From Physcomitrium patens (Eukaryota > Streptophyta > Bryopsida > Funariales > Funariaceae), in assembly GCF_000002425.4 (NCBI RefSeq), contig NC_037259.1, forward strand, positions 1,650,964 to 1,714,963: a stretch of 64,000 bases of DNA. Reading direction: 5' to 3'. The notes under the pieces were generated by a model. That model was not told the origin of the DNA. It made no database searches and was given only the letters and a program-made list of their open reading frames with translations. Both the position numbers and the translations under genes were made by a program. Below are positions 38,673 through 50,600 of this stretch, piece by piece; the stretch's first letter is position 1, and each line of letters starts with the position of its first letter.

Positions 38673-39839
38673 CAATGTTAAGTACAAATAAATGCACTCA
38701 TGCTTTATTGACTTTGTTATTTTTATACTTTTGGTCTAATGTTGAATACATTGATTGTAAGATAATTCTATATGTTTTTTGAAAGCTAAAACTAAATAAA
38801 GATAAAATAACAACCAATATATTTTAATGATTGAATGTAGAATTATTTTAAAAAAAATGTTATCATTTTTCACTATGATTTAAAAAAAATTATGATAATA
38901 AAAATATCTCATTAAATAGACAATCTTTTCAATATAATATTATCATAAAAATTAATTTTAGAAATACTATTTCAAATATATAGATTATTGATATTTTTTG
39001 TTTGCTAGCACAATAATTGTTGCTGACCAATGACATATTCTATAATCAATCTCCTTTGCTAAGTGAATGATCTTTTTGTCTTAAAGGATTTCAAAGAATC
39101 ATAATGATTTAAATGCAAGAAGTAAATTATCCAAAATGAAGTAATGGTCAGAATTTTTTTAATATTTATTAGATAGATGAATTTATAGATAATTAAATAC
39201 ATACATAAATAAATATACAAAAATATTAAATTGATCCATCTAAATCTTAAATTGACCTACTTTATTTCTTAATTCTTTGCTTCTTAATTCTTATGCTTAA
39301 ATTATAAAATAAAAGTGCTAAACTAATAATCTTGACTTTGCATCTTTGTTTTGTATTCTTAATTATAAAAGTATACATGTGATTCAATTGCATTTCAATC
39401 TAGATGCTACAAATAAGTATTAAGAAGCAAATATATATTTTTTCTATTTTCTATTTCTAAATCAAAGAAGTACTCATAAAGACTAAATCAAAGAAGCAAA
39501 AATGAGGCCTTCTTCATTGCTATCAACTATTTTTTTTACTTTTACTTTAGTTTCAAGAGTCTTTAGTTTTTTTAGTATTTGAAAATAGTTATTTTATTTT
39601 TTTCTTGAATATATATATATATATTTTAAATATTTATTTCACTTATTTATTTATAAAATTTTATTTATTTATTTATTATTTTTTATTCTTAATAGATTAA
39701 AGAATACATTTATAATATCAAAGCTTTAATTAAAAAAAAATTAAGAGTAGATTATTTTTTTTTTTAAAGTTGTATTATAACTAATAAGATTTTTATTTTG
39801 AATTAAGAAAATTAATTAATAGTATTATATTTTTCACAA
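38673..39839. other. AT-rich spacer between retroelements
   Basis: No domain or repeat copy was recognised. It is AT-rich with short A/T runs, and probably contains the decayed leader or LTR of the following gypsy relic, which I could not delimit. Confidence 0.5.
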
Positions 39840-41220
39840 TTTTATCAACTTATAATTGATATGAAGAAGAATGATATTGTACTTATTAACCAATTTTTTC
39901 ACAAATTACAATATGAAGTAAAGAAATTAATGCTAAACTTACTTAATCTTTAGATGTTGGGTCAAAAAATTAACTTTGATGTAAATTGAGACTAAGGGCT
40001 TTCTAAATTTTAAGCTAAAAATTTCACGAGTGGATTTCAATTTTTTTACAATTTAATGGCAATACTAATGTTTTTCCAATGTATACATTTGAAAATTAAA
40101 GATATGCAAATTGACACAATATATTTTAAACCTCTTATTGAGCAAGAAAAGACTTGATGTTGTTTAGAAGGATTGTGCTTATATTATAGAGAACCTAAGC
40201 ATATTGCTCAATATTATATAAAAAAAATTACAACCATAAAATAAGAAGCATGGCATTCATATAAAACAAAATGTTGATTTTTTTTTTCTAGCTACAACAG
40301 AGATTGTATAGCTAGAATCTTATACATCACCTAATAAAGATTATATTTTTTATAAAAAATAATTGCTTTATTTTACAATAAATATTTATTTAGGACCTAA
40401 AAATCACAAAGTCTTTGATTTATTAGATCTTGGAGCCTCAAATTTTTTTTAGATAAAAAATCTATTAAATTATATAAAATAGTCTTATTAAAAAAAACTA
40501 AATCTATACATATAGAAGTCATATATGGTTATCAATTCTCTTCTATAATTGTTACTTATAAAACCATTCTTGTAGATGTAGCAAAAAATAGTCATAATAG
40601 CTTATTGATATTCAGTATAATTAGATTTTTTTTTTATTTAATTATTTATAATTTATTTTATCTTTAAAATTATAACCTTTACATAGATTATATTTCTTGT
40701 AGTCTTAATTTTTTCTAAAGCATAACTAAGATATTTTCCAATGAAGTAAAAAGTTATAAGTCTAATAAAATCAAACTCTTATTTATATGTACAAGAGCTT
40801 TTATGTATGCTACAAAAGAAAGATTATTTTTTTAAAATTTATTAATACTACATCTATTTTTAATTATAAAAATACTTCAAATAATATTTTTATTTAATAA
40901 AATATTTATCAAGATATTTTTGAAAAAAATATTCAAATATTTTTCTAAAATATTGTCCTTATGATTGCTCAATTAATCTTCAAAAAATATCTCAACTGCC
41001 ATTTGGTCTAATTTGTAGCTTATGAAAAAATGAATTGGTTAAACTTAAGAAATATATTAATGAAAATATGGCTAAGAACTTCATATGCTATTCAAAATCT
41101 CTATTAGAAGCTTAGTATTTTGTTTGCAAAGTAAAAAGACGGATCATTACATATGTCTATATATTATTATCATAATCTTCAAGACAATGTAAAGAAATAA
41201 AGATCTTTAAGAATGACATG
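39840..41220 (+). pseudogene. Gypsy gag-protease-RT relic, plus orientation
   Basis: A gag segment reads FFHKLQYEVKKLMLNLLN, parallel to the minus-strand gag at about 59160-59280 in family A. A zinc-knuckle remnant follows at about 40165-40210 (GLCLYYREPKHIAQYY, where the second and last Cys of CX2CX4HX4C have become Tyr). A retropepsin remnant at about 40400-40450 reads KVFDLLDLGASNFF, corresponding to the DSGAS active site with Ser lost. Near 41020-41160 a fragment ending in KDGSLHMSIYY corresponds to the RT KKKDGSLRMCVDY box. Stops and shifts are frequent. The relic probably belongs to family A in the opposite orientation to the other copies; its LTRs were not identified. Confidence 0.7.
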
Positions 41221-41229
41221 TTCTTCCTT

Positions 41230-41688
41230 GAATAAATAAAAAATTCATGTCCGATGATATGATCCGTATCAGGTGGTTGAAGGATTGTCCAATGGGTCAC
41301 TCCAATTGGAAGATTTTATGGGTCATCAATTTAGTACATATATTAACGGGAACCGATTATGGCTATATTATACTTAAAACCCGGGACATGTTTCATTTTT
41401 TTTCTTAAGGCTATACTTATTGGTATAAGTGGACTAGAGTGTAGAGGCAGTTGAAAGGATAGTTAAAGAAGTAATTAGTCATAGGTCAAATGGGACGGCA
41501 GAAGAAACGGACAGAATGGATAATATATTGTCGTTATCACCACCAGGTAAAAGAATAGGAGTGAGGCACTCATTCAAGGTGATTCTGTGGTATAACATTC
41601 TGTTATTGTTTTTTTGTATTATAATTTTTTATATTTCGGGAGTATTGAAGAGTAGCATTGATGGTTAGAGCTTAGAAGAGTAGACAGC
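41230..41688 (+). promoter_or_regulatory. Promoter or LTR-like leader before the plus-strand coiled-coil ORF
   Basis: Composition is closer to normal than the neighbouring repeats. A TATA-like TATATTATACTTAAAA lies at about 41363-41378. The end, gtagcattgatggttagagc at about 41653-41672, resembles an LTR end (CA) followed by a primer-binding site of the TGGTATCAGAGC kind, but with several mismatches. It could be the 5' LTR of a retroelement carrying the downstream ORF; this is weak. Confidence 0.35.
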
Positions 41689-43430
41689 ATGGCAATTAAT
41701 AGTACAAAGACAACTATGGACAAAGAAGAAAGTGGCCAAAATACGAAAGCTAAACGTAATTTGGGAGCACCATCCATAGTAATCGTTACCAATATAGAGC
41801 CTATGAAATTGAAGATCTGTTGAACGCCAAGAAGAATACGAGATTTTTGAAATGTGCAAATGTTTTAGTTTTTGCAAAAATCAAATAGCTTGCCGTTAAT
41901 TAATGTGGCATTAGTAGAAGAATACATCACGAACTATGATCCAGAGGATGGATCAAGCATAGTACAAGGATACATTATCAATATTGATGAGAAGATCCTA
42001 GAAAATATGTTGTATCTTCTAATTGGAGAGCTTGTAGTGGAGGCCATGGACTGAAGCGATTTCAACCAAAGAGTAATTTTTTCAAGGTGGAACGTCATCA
42101 TTTGAGAAGAACCAAGGTTGGTGGATAGCTGAGGCAATTACACCAAAGTTCATAGAATAGATGCGCCTCATGTTGAGACATTTAGGGTTGTATCAATACA
42201 ACACGTATATATCAAGATGGTTAATGTTTGCAGTGATAGGGATGCTTCACGAGATGGCGTTCAATTGGAGAGCTTATGTAGCAACCCATATTCATGCGAA
42301 AATGGAAGCCAAGTAAAAAATAGGAAAGTTTACAACATTGTTCTGTTCCAATTATGTGTATGTTGTGATTGCATTTACATTGAGTCAAGCAATGCCAGTA
42401 GTAGAGAGAAATGTACCCTTGTCCGTGCTTTAACAAGGTGAATGGAATTTATTGGCAATGATTGCCAATTCAGAGGATGTAGTATATAAAATTAGAAAAT
42501 CTAGTCATACATTGACATAGGAGACAATTCCAAAAGTTACACCAAAATTGGCTCTAATTCGTTTGGTAGTAGAGGAGGAGAATGAAGTTCCAATTTTGTT
42601 AGATATCAATCAATTGGCATTTCTATAGGGCCGACTACCAAAAGGCGTACATCTTAAGAATGTTTTACTGAACTACATTTTGTAAATACATTGCATAGTA
42701 CGAGCATTAGATCCAGAGGGCAGTATCAAACAAGAATTGAAGGCAAGCAAAAAGATAATATTGGAGTAGAACTAAAGAATTGCAGAGAAAGAACGGATCT
42801 TCCAAGAGAATGGAGAGTCGAAGTTGACATTAGAATGGAGGTTTTTACAGAAACAGGAAGCTTAGACAAAAGAAAAAAAACACATCTTTAAGACTGTGGA
42901 AGGTCAATGGGATGAATTGGTCCAGAATCATCGGACATAGGATTTGAAAGAGAAGAAAGTCAGTTGCCAATTACAAGTAGAATGGAAAAAGGTAGAGTTC
43001 TTGGCACAAGAGAAAGCAGTATTGAGTGACCAATACAGATGTGAAATGGAGTGGTTGAGGGCTAAAATTGAGGCATTGAATGTTGAGGTGACAAAATTGA
43101 CAAATGATTTAGTCAATATTGATTAGTCACAAGTATTGATGATGCTAGTTTTCAAAGTTTTAGAATGGATGATTTAGCATCAGCACCAATTGGAATTGAA
43201 GGATGCCCAAATTCTAAAATTGGAGGCTCAAGTTCATGAATTAGGTGAGTACAATGAAGACCTTTCAGCCCAGTTGAGGAAGGAGCCAATAGAAGGATTG
43301 GAGGAAGATGAAAGTTTACATTTGGAACCAGAATTGGTGGAACCAACAACAAATAATGCGGTAGTTAATGAATTGGGTGGATCAAATAAATGGTCAGCAT
43401 TTGCATGGTTCTTCATAGGTCTTAAAATAA
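41689..43430 (+). pseudogene. Broken plus-strand ORF with coiled-coil C-terminus, unknown function
   Basis: From ATG at 41689 a protein-like translation can be followed through a few stops and frame changes. It opens MAINSTKTTMDKEESGQNTK, continues with VALVEEYITNYDPEDGSSIV at about 41907, NQGWWIAEAITPKF at about 42110, then a hydrophobic middle, and ends in a long Glu/Lys/Leu heptad region (42944-43126 and 43190-43370) typical of a coiled coil. Several stops are single transitions from sense codons (for example TGA for CGA near 41820). I do not recognise a family with certainty. It may be a gag-like or additional ORF of a retroelement. Its 3' end overlaps, on the opposite strand, the region just after the gypsy RNase H. 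Confidence 0.55.
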
Positions 43431-43439
43431 TAGTAAAAT

Positions 43440-46300
43440 TAAATTCTTATAGTAGTAATACCCATCTAGAAATATGTCCACTCAATTGAGGCTTATTAAT
43501 CATGTATTTTAGGGCATCATGATCCACATAAATGATGAATGGATAATCCAACAAATAATGCCAAAATTTCTGAATCGAATATTTTATGTCCAAAGCTTTT
43601 CGTTCAATAATAGTATAATTTTGTTCAGTAGCCACCAATTATTGACTAGTATAATATATTGAATGATTCATTTCCTTTTCATCCTCTTGACTTAACACAG
43701 ATCTAATAGCAACATTAGATGCATCAACATATATATGAAATGACTTTGTCCAACAAGGGGCTAGTAATACTAGTATAGATACCAATTTTTGCTTCAATTC
43801 TTCAAACACTACTATACACTCTTTGGTCCAAACTAGATTAGTCCCATCTAAAAGAGGTTTCTTTAAAAGATTAGTCAGAGGTTGACAAATGACTACAAAT
43901 CAATGAATAAATCGTCGATAATAACTGATATGGCCAATGAAACCGCAAACATCCGACATTATCTCTAGTCTTGGCAAGTTTATTATGTGCTAAATTTCAT
44001 TTAGATTAGTGGCAATATTGCATCTCGAAACTATGTGTCCCAAAAGTTTTCTAGACGAAACACCAAATTGATATTTATCAGAGTTCAATGATATCCTGTC
44101 TGTACTATATTGATCCAAACATTTGTTTAGGTATTTCAAATGATCTTGTTTTGTACTGAAAGTACAAAAGTCATCTTAAAATATCTATATAAACATTCAT
44201 AAATAATCCTAAAATGTCTAATTCATCACCCGTTGTCGTGATGTAATATGACTATATTATGAAATTGTAATCAAAGTTAAATTTTTAATTAATATCTAAT
44301 TATCTTAATTAAATTATAATTTGAGATATCTAAATATGGCTTTTATAAAAGCCTCTTAGGTTATTTTCTTGTCTTAATGGTTAGTAGGTTGAAGGTTAGT
44401 TAGTAATTTTACCTTCTAGGTTGTAGAGACTCTTTTACTACCTTAGAAAGACCATAAATTAATAAAATCAGATTAAAAGAGGTAAATAATTAGTATAGTT
44501 GATACTAGGATTAAGTTGAGAGTAGGATTGGACTAAAAATACCTTAGGATAGGTTAGATTGATATCCAAGGGTTGACTATTTATGAGATAGGGTTGAAAT
44601 CAAACCTCTAGCCACTAAAATAAGGGCCTAGGGCAAAATAGGGGGTCATTCAAAGATTGGAGGTTAGGGTTTGAGAGCTAGCTTGAATTTCTTTTCAAAG
44701 ATGTAAGAGTTGTTTGGAGAGGATTTTAGAAGGCTTAGCAATTGTTGTTCAAGTCAGGGTTTGTATCAATGATTTGGATTTTATATAATATAATTAGGGC
44801 TAATAATTTTGGCTAGTTCGTGCAATTGAAGTGACATCTAGAGTTGAAAATTTGATACTATTTGGATTATTGGGTGTGCTAAGTGTATAAAGAATTTTTT
44901 GATAATCTAATGGAGTGGTTTAGAGATATCTAGTTTTTAGCACAAGAGGGTTTCATAAGGTAGCAGTTTGAGGTTGGATAGGACTTCTATGATATCTGAT
45001 GATCTAGTAGTTGGATTAAAGTGAAAATTGGCATGGTGTTGGTGGACTTGAAGATCAAGCTACACATCGATTTTGAAACAAAGTTAACGGTTGGAAATGG
45101 AGAAATCGTTGCTGGGATTTTTGCTTCACTTTTCAAGTTGGCGGCCAAGTGATATCAGTGTAATTTTTGGAGGTTTTCTCACAATTTTTAATTTGGATTG
45201 GGCTAAAAATTCTTAAGCATGTAGAAGACTTACATTGACAATTGCATCCAAAATTCTACATCAAGTGGACGATCGGATTGGATGTTACAGCTTGTTAAAG
45301 CTCATTGATTAGGATTTGGGCTTACAAGAAAAATCTAAATTGCTTAAATATGAAAGTAACAAAGTATTTGGGATTTATGTATAATTAAGACTACTAAAAA
45401 GAGTGTTTTAAGAACTTTTGAATTGAAATTCAGATTATATTCTTCTTGTATGGATAAAATCTATTAGGATTTCTTGGCTATTCGTGAAATATAATCTCAC
45501 CTTCCACAACTAAGTGCCCGGTGCATTCCTGAGCAAAACAACATGTGATACGATATCGCTGAAATGTGGCTAGAGCATTACATAATCCAAATAGTATAAT
45601 GCGATAAGCAAATGTTCTCTAATCTGTAGTGAAAGTAGACTTTAGCTTATCTACCTTTGTAATTTTAACTTGATTATAACTAGAAAATTCATCTAGGAAA
45701 GAATAACATTCATGCCCTGCTATGGTGTCTAATATACTATCTATAAAAGGTAATGGAAAGTAATCTTTTTTGATAGTCGCATTTAATTTTTTGAAGTCCT
45801 AATAAATTTTGATTTTTTCATTTTTCTTCGGTACCATCACGATTGGAGAAACCCACTCACTATTTGATATCAAATAAATAAAACCAACCTCAATAAGCTT
45901 GTCTAATTCTTCCTTCAATATTAGAGAATATTTTGAATTAAGTCAGTGTTGTCATTGATGGACAAGTTTAGCATTCTCCTCGAAAATGATCTGATGTTCA
46001 TAGACTTCCACAAAGATACTTTTGAGATCAATATAAGTTCAAGCAAAAGCAAATTTATGGTGAATGAAAAATTCTTTCTAAATATCAATTTCTATTTTTA
46101 ATATCTTTGTAAATTTTAATTGTCCAAGGTATTTCATTTGTTGGAAAGTTAATAATTTGATATAAAGGTTCAGATGCCTTTTCTTATTTCAACTCTCTCA
46201 CTAGTTCTGATCCATTTGTTGAGTCCGACATAGTGGAGGTACTTAACTCTGATTCCAATGTACTAATCCAGTACATATCATGTTTGATCATCCAATCTGT
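43440..46300 (-). pseudogene. Family D reverse transcriptase and RNase H, split by a C repeat
   Basis: RT start at about 45930-45790 reads ELDKLIEVGFIYLISNSEWVSPIVMVPKK in parts, followed by LDEFSSYNQVKI and FGLCNALATFQR. The frame is then cut by the insertion at 45555 and resumes at 44234. The catalytic DDF lies near 44175 after a short shift (DDFCTFSTKQDHLKYL). The connection SDVCGFIGHISYYRRFI follows. RNase H includes FHIYVDASNVA, ERKALDIKYSIQKFWHYLL and YVDHDALKYMI (43447-43640). This is a near-complete gypsy RT-RH with catalytic Asp residues still legible. Scattered stops make it inactive. Confidence 0.85.
44235..45555 (+). repeat. C-family LTR-like repeat inserted in family D RT
   Basis: The unit begins GTCGTGATGTAATATGAC and ends CAACATGTGATACGATA, nearly inverted termini. 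It lies exactly between the codons for FQR and VMNELD of RT. The flanks are CCGTT (left) and TCGCT (right), each one C-to-T step from CCGCT, which is the sequence the RT frame requires for the empty site. It carries no coding frame and contains a long moderately AT-rich body. I read it as a solo LTR left by recombination. Confidence 0.8.
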
Positions 46301-46689
46301 AATAATATGATCAAAATTTTCTATATCCAGAGGTATATCAAATATTCTCTTGATCCTCCACATTGATACACCACCCTATAGTGCTGAATTGTCTCCAATG
46401 ACACTTCTTCCTTTGGTACAATAGCATCTTCATCAGAACTCAACTCATCGTCAGATGTCAATTCAGATGCTAGGATTTGATATTTTCCATGATAGTATAT
46501 CGGATACATTTGTAACACCATCTTGTCGCCACCTTTTTTGAACATCAAAGTACCATAACTCTAATTGTTCTTGGCTTTCACTTGATAAAGCTATGGTCGT
46601 CCGAATAAAATCGGATATGATAAAGTTGAACATTGTAATCAAAAAACGATATAGTCTATTTTGTATTTAATACCGATAATTATGGTTTG

Positions 46690-46960
46690 AATATTTTACA
46701 AGATATCCATGGGTTTAACCAAACTATGATCTGTCATCCATAATACCAATGTTGTGGAGATTAAATATGCTAAATCCAAAGCATCCATTGTATCTGCGTT
46801 CATTAAATTAACGTTAGATCCACCATCCACTTCGACTCTAGAAATCATAATGCCATCTATCGATATGTTGATAGTTAGTGCACTTGAGTCAAGGTTCAAA
46901 GTAACCTCATGAACTTCTTTGTTGCATTGCCTATATCGTATTAACGATGAATTCAATATA
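46690..46960 (-). pseudogene. Family D aspartic protease (retropepsin)
   Basis: The frame reads VTLNLDSSALTINISIDG, then RVEVDGGSNVNLMNADTMDALDL. DGGSNVNLM occupies the place of the DSG/DTG active-site loop; DGGS variants are seen in some plant gypsy proteases. It lies between gag (right) and RT (left), as expected. The stretch 46300-46690 continues the linker with stops. The call rests on motif and position. Confidence 0.7.
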
Positions 46961-47399
46961 GAACGATACTCCGGTACTACTACTAGAAGTTATTTCATTG
47001 AAATAGAAGGCTGAATAGCATCCAGATCTTTCATAATGTCATAAGACTCCATGTTTAAAGAAATTCCCAATGTCTACTTTCTTTTCATTTGTTTCAACTT
47101 TATCCCTTGAGGTAATATAGTTTTCTTTTCTAGACGAGGAAATAAAACAATTGAGAGAGCTTTTACAAAATGTTCGTCCACGAGAAGATCTTTTAATGAG
47201 TAAGATGTCTCTTGGAACTGCATAGAGGACGGAATTGGTTTAGCTTGAGCCAAGACCTCGGTGGTTGGGACCTCATTGATTTGTGTAGACGGACCAAGTC
47301 TCATCATTGATAATATGCTTCTTAAAGGAATTGGATTTTGACGTCCCCATAATTGGATTGAATTGGTCCTTTGCAATTGATTCACCTAAGTATTGAATT

Positions 47400-49510
47400 G
47401 ATTCTTTGTCTTTTTGCTGGCTTCAGATAAGTACTATTTGGACACATTCCATCCAATTTATCAGAGAATCTTAGGAACCTCCATTATTATCTTTGATCTT
47501 ACTTTGTAGCTAGATCTGTTGATTACGGTTATTGAAATTAAACGGAGCATTACACTACTAATATGTATGCCTCGACTGCTTACAATTTCCACAAACTAGA
47601 GCATAGTCATCATTGGCTCTTGGATTAGGACATTCACTAGTGTAATGACCAATCTACTTACAATGGTAACAACAAAGTGGTCTTCTTCCACCTCCATTAG
47701 GCACATTAGGTGTCTCTACTGATATATATTGGTTGAGCCTGTTTCAAGTTGAATTGGTAAATAATCCCGATTGTCCTATTGGTACGGAAGAAATTGGAAT
47801 CGATTGTGGTGATGGAAAATATTACTGATATTCTGGCTGTTCTTTCATATAATTATGGAAATTTGATGCAAAATCCGGATTATAATTTGGACCTTAAAAG
47901 TTATTAAAGGTTGGATTTTGTTTATTTGAATGAGTCTTGTTCTAGCCAAACGTATTTCCTGTTTGAACTTGATTGACATGCCACTAAGTGGATTGGATCA
48001 TGGTCTGATTACCAAACTGTTGTTGCTTTTTTCAATTCCAACAATTAATTACCAAATGCTTTCTTCCACAGAATATACATTGTACCATTATTTGTGGAGG
48101 AAAGGAGCATTATGTCTTCAAATGACCTTGGCCCTTATAATTACTGTACAAAACATTGGGCCTAGTATTGATAGGTTGTTGCCTCTTTTCTTTATCCTTT
48201 GCCATATTGACTACCATTTCCTCCATTTTCTTAGTCAAATTTAATAACAAGGATTCATTAGAATCCTTCGGAGCTGATACTATTGGCAACTCTACTGTAG
48301 TCAATGGTTGCTGTTGATAAGAGAAGTATGGAGACCGCAATGTTACCATGCTTAGTGATATAGCTTGGAACATGGTGACATTAACTATTTTCTATGTATT
48401 GACACATAAATTGGCCCTTGTATCAAACATTCTCAGATAATTAACCACTGCTCTATTCCATGCCAAGATTTGATAACCTCCTTGAATTGAAAATATAGTA
48501 GCTCTCCTAGTTAAAAATTGATTATAATGACATTCCTTCCAAATCTTGGCTCAATTAAGAGATGCAGTTACCATATTTGGTTGAGCTTCTTTTACAAACA
48601 TTTTTAGTTCAGGTGGGTACAATTTGTTGATTAATATGGACAATACAAAAGCCTCTAATATTTGATGATTTGACCACATGCGGAGTATATCTGCCATATG
48701 GCCATAGTACGATTCCATTGCCTCTCTTGGACTCATTTTGCTATTCATTAATCTTTCTCAAAGTCGATCCTCAAAATCAATTAGGTAAAAATGGATTAAA
48801 AATGTATTCTTCAATGCTTTTCAATTAAGAAATTGATCCATGATTTGGTGGTTATACCATTCAAAAACTATATCTTTTAATATTGCTGGCAGCCATCGCA
48901 ATCAAATATCTTCAATTTTGTCATTATTGGCTATACATGTGATCAAGAACTAAGACAAGTGTTGATCTAGATCTGTACATGGCAAGCCCCTAAAAGTAGA
49001 TAATAGAACCATGCTAGTTGTGCGATTGCCCACATCACCTATTTGGACTACTATTGGAATTACTGGACCACTCATTATCATTGAAGAAGATAATATGCCA
49101 CTTAATGTCTTATTAAAATTACAACTACCTTCTCCAATTATCTTTTCTAAACTTTTTAACCTCCTCAATTTGTTATTATTATCCTTGAATAAGTTTATTG
49201 GTTGAATTAGAAGTGAAAATGATAGATTTTGAAATACGCTGAATTTGCTCTTATTGGCGAGCAATTTATGCTATTCTACGAGACGAGTTTTGACAAAATC
49301 GATAATTTTTGCTATTGACAAGGTATCCAATGGAATATCCAATTCTTCTATGTTTCTTCCACTTATAGTTAACGAGCTTGAGATATATGCTGAGCTATTG
49401 ACAAAATTTTCTTGGAGTGCTCTTGGCAATTTTTTTAATGGTATATATGTTTGAAATATTAGAGGTCGCTCAGCTTCTAGGTATGTTTGGATATACCGAC
49501 AGACATGCAA
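47400..49510 (-). pseudogene. Family D gag with several zinc knuckles
   Basis: The N-terminal part (49510-49270) starts MHVCRYIQTYLEAERPL. The capsid part includes FRGLPCTDLDQHLSQFL (about 48990), LRWLPAILKDIVFEWYNHQ (about 48870) and ESYYGHMADILRMWSNHQILEAFVLSILI (48551-48748, in segments). The nucleocapsid has at least two legible CX2CX4HX4C-type knuckles, CYHCKxIGHYTSEC at about 47640-47680 and CIFCGRKHLVINC near 48040-48080, plus two eroded ones (NYKGQGHLKT near 48115; CGNCKQSRH near 47570). Binding of element RNA is the family role. Stops occur between the segments. Confidence 0.75.
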
Positions 49511-49749
49511 CCATGGCTTAATCCAATTTTATCGATGCTTTCTTTTTAACTTGTGTTCTTGCTTGTTTTGCAACAATTCTCTTACTTGAGCTCTCTCTCT
49601 TGTCTTTCTTTCAATTGTCATATTTTCTTTACTTCAATATTTTCATTCTTAATAACCATAATCTTTCATTATATACTGCTGAATTTGCTTCCTATCTCCC
49701 ATCTAACTACACAATTTTCTTCACTTTCGAACCAATTTTAATTTTATAA

Positions 49750-50600
49750 CCTCATTGCGCAACATCCAAAACTACTCATTCAGCCGTTAATTCCTAAGAC
49801 TCAATACTATTGTCATTTTCTAGTAGCGGTACCAAAATGTTGTCATTTTTTTTACTTATTTTATAAATTCATTTTAGAATAAATCTATAGAGAGGGATTC
49901 GAACACAGGAAAAGACTATCTTATGAGCTTACACGTTAGGGTCACACAATTAATCGTAATCTGAACCACTAAAACACCAAGAAATACTACAATGCTTTTT
50001 CTTAGTAGTAATACTCCTTCATCAACTGATAACAATAATGTGCAACCCTGCACTTTCAAAAGACTACTCAAAACACATAAATTCCATCAAATACTAGAAA
50101 TAATAGATTTCACTCCAACCAATCTGGATTCACATAATTTTTGTAATCATAGACTTTAATTTTTGTAATCATAGACCTCATTGCGCAATATCCAAAACTA
50201 CTCATTCAGCCGTTAATTCCTAACACTCAATACTATTGTCATTTTCCAGCAGCGATACCAAAATGTTGTCATTTTTTTTACTTATTTTATGAATTCATTT
50301 GAGAATAAATCCATAGAGAGGGATTCGAACACAGGAAAAGACTATCTTATGAACTTACACGTTAGGGTCATACAATTAATCGTAATCTGAACCATTAAAA
50401 CACCAAGAAATACTACAATGCTTTTTCCTAGTAATAATACTCCTTCATCAATTGATAACAATAATGTGCAACCCTGCACTCTCAAAAGACTACTCAAAAT
50501 ACATAAATTCCATCAAATACCAGAAATAATAGATTTCACTCCAACCAATTTGGATTCATATAATTTTTGTAATCATAGACTTCCTCTATCCAAATACATA
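49750..50600. repeat. Two tandem 426-bp units containing an LTR end and primer-binding site
   Basis: Unit 1 starts at 49750 and unit 2 at 50176, both with cctcattgcgcaa; landmarks repeat at exactly 426 bp (ggattcgaacac at 49895 and 50321). The units differ at only scattered positions. Each contains, on the minus strand, an LTR-like end GACAACA, three spacer bases and TGG(T)A(C/T)CGCT, a probable primer-binding site (49821-49834; 50247-50260). Each also contains possible pol III box A (TTTAGTGGTTCAG) and box B (GTGTTCGAATCCC) words on the minus strand, about 75 bp apart. Confidence 0.75.

Larger units (their letters stand above)
43350..49838 (-). mobile_element. Gypsy family D element (gag-PR-RT-RNase H), no integrase found
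   Basis: Reading from right to left, a primer-binding site (49821-49834), gag, protease, RT and RNase H occur in the Ty3/gypsy order on the minus strand. The coding part is far less AT-rich than the family A copies and retains long recognisable stretches despite stops. A C repeat interrupts RT. After RNase H the frame runs RPMKNHANADHLF near 43400, the usual tether sequence before integrase, and then no integrase zinc finger or core follows. No 3' LTR was found to the left. Confidence 0.75.

Noticed and set aside
49893..49985. Possible tRNA gene on the minus strand from box A/box B words
   Set aside because: The T-stem around TTCGAAT does not pair and the box spacing and arms do not fold into a cloverleaf; kept only as a SINE-like hint.
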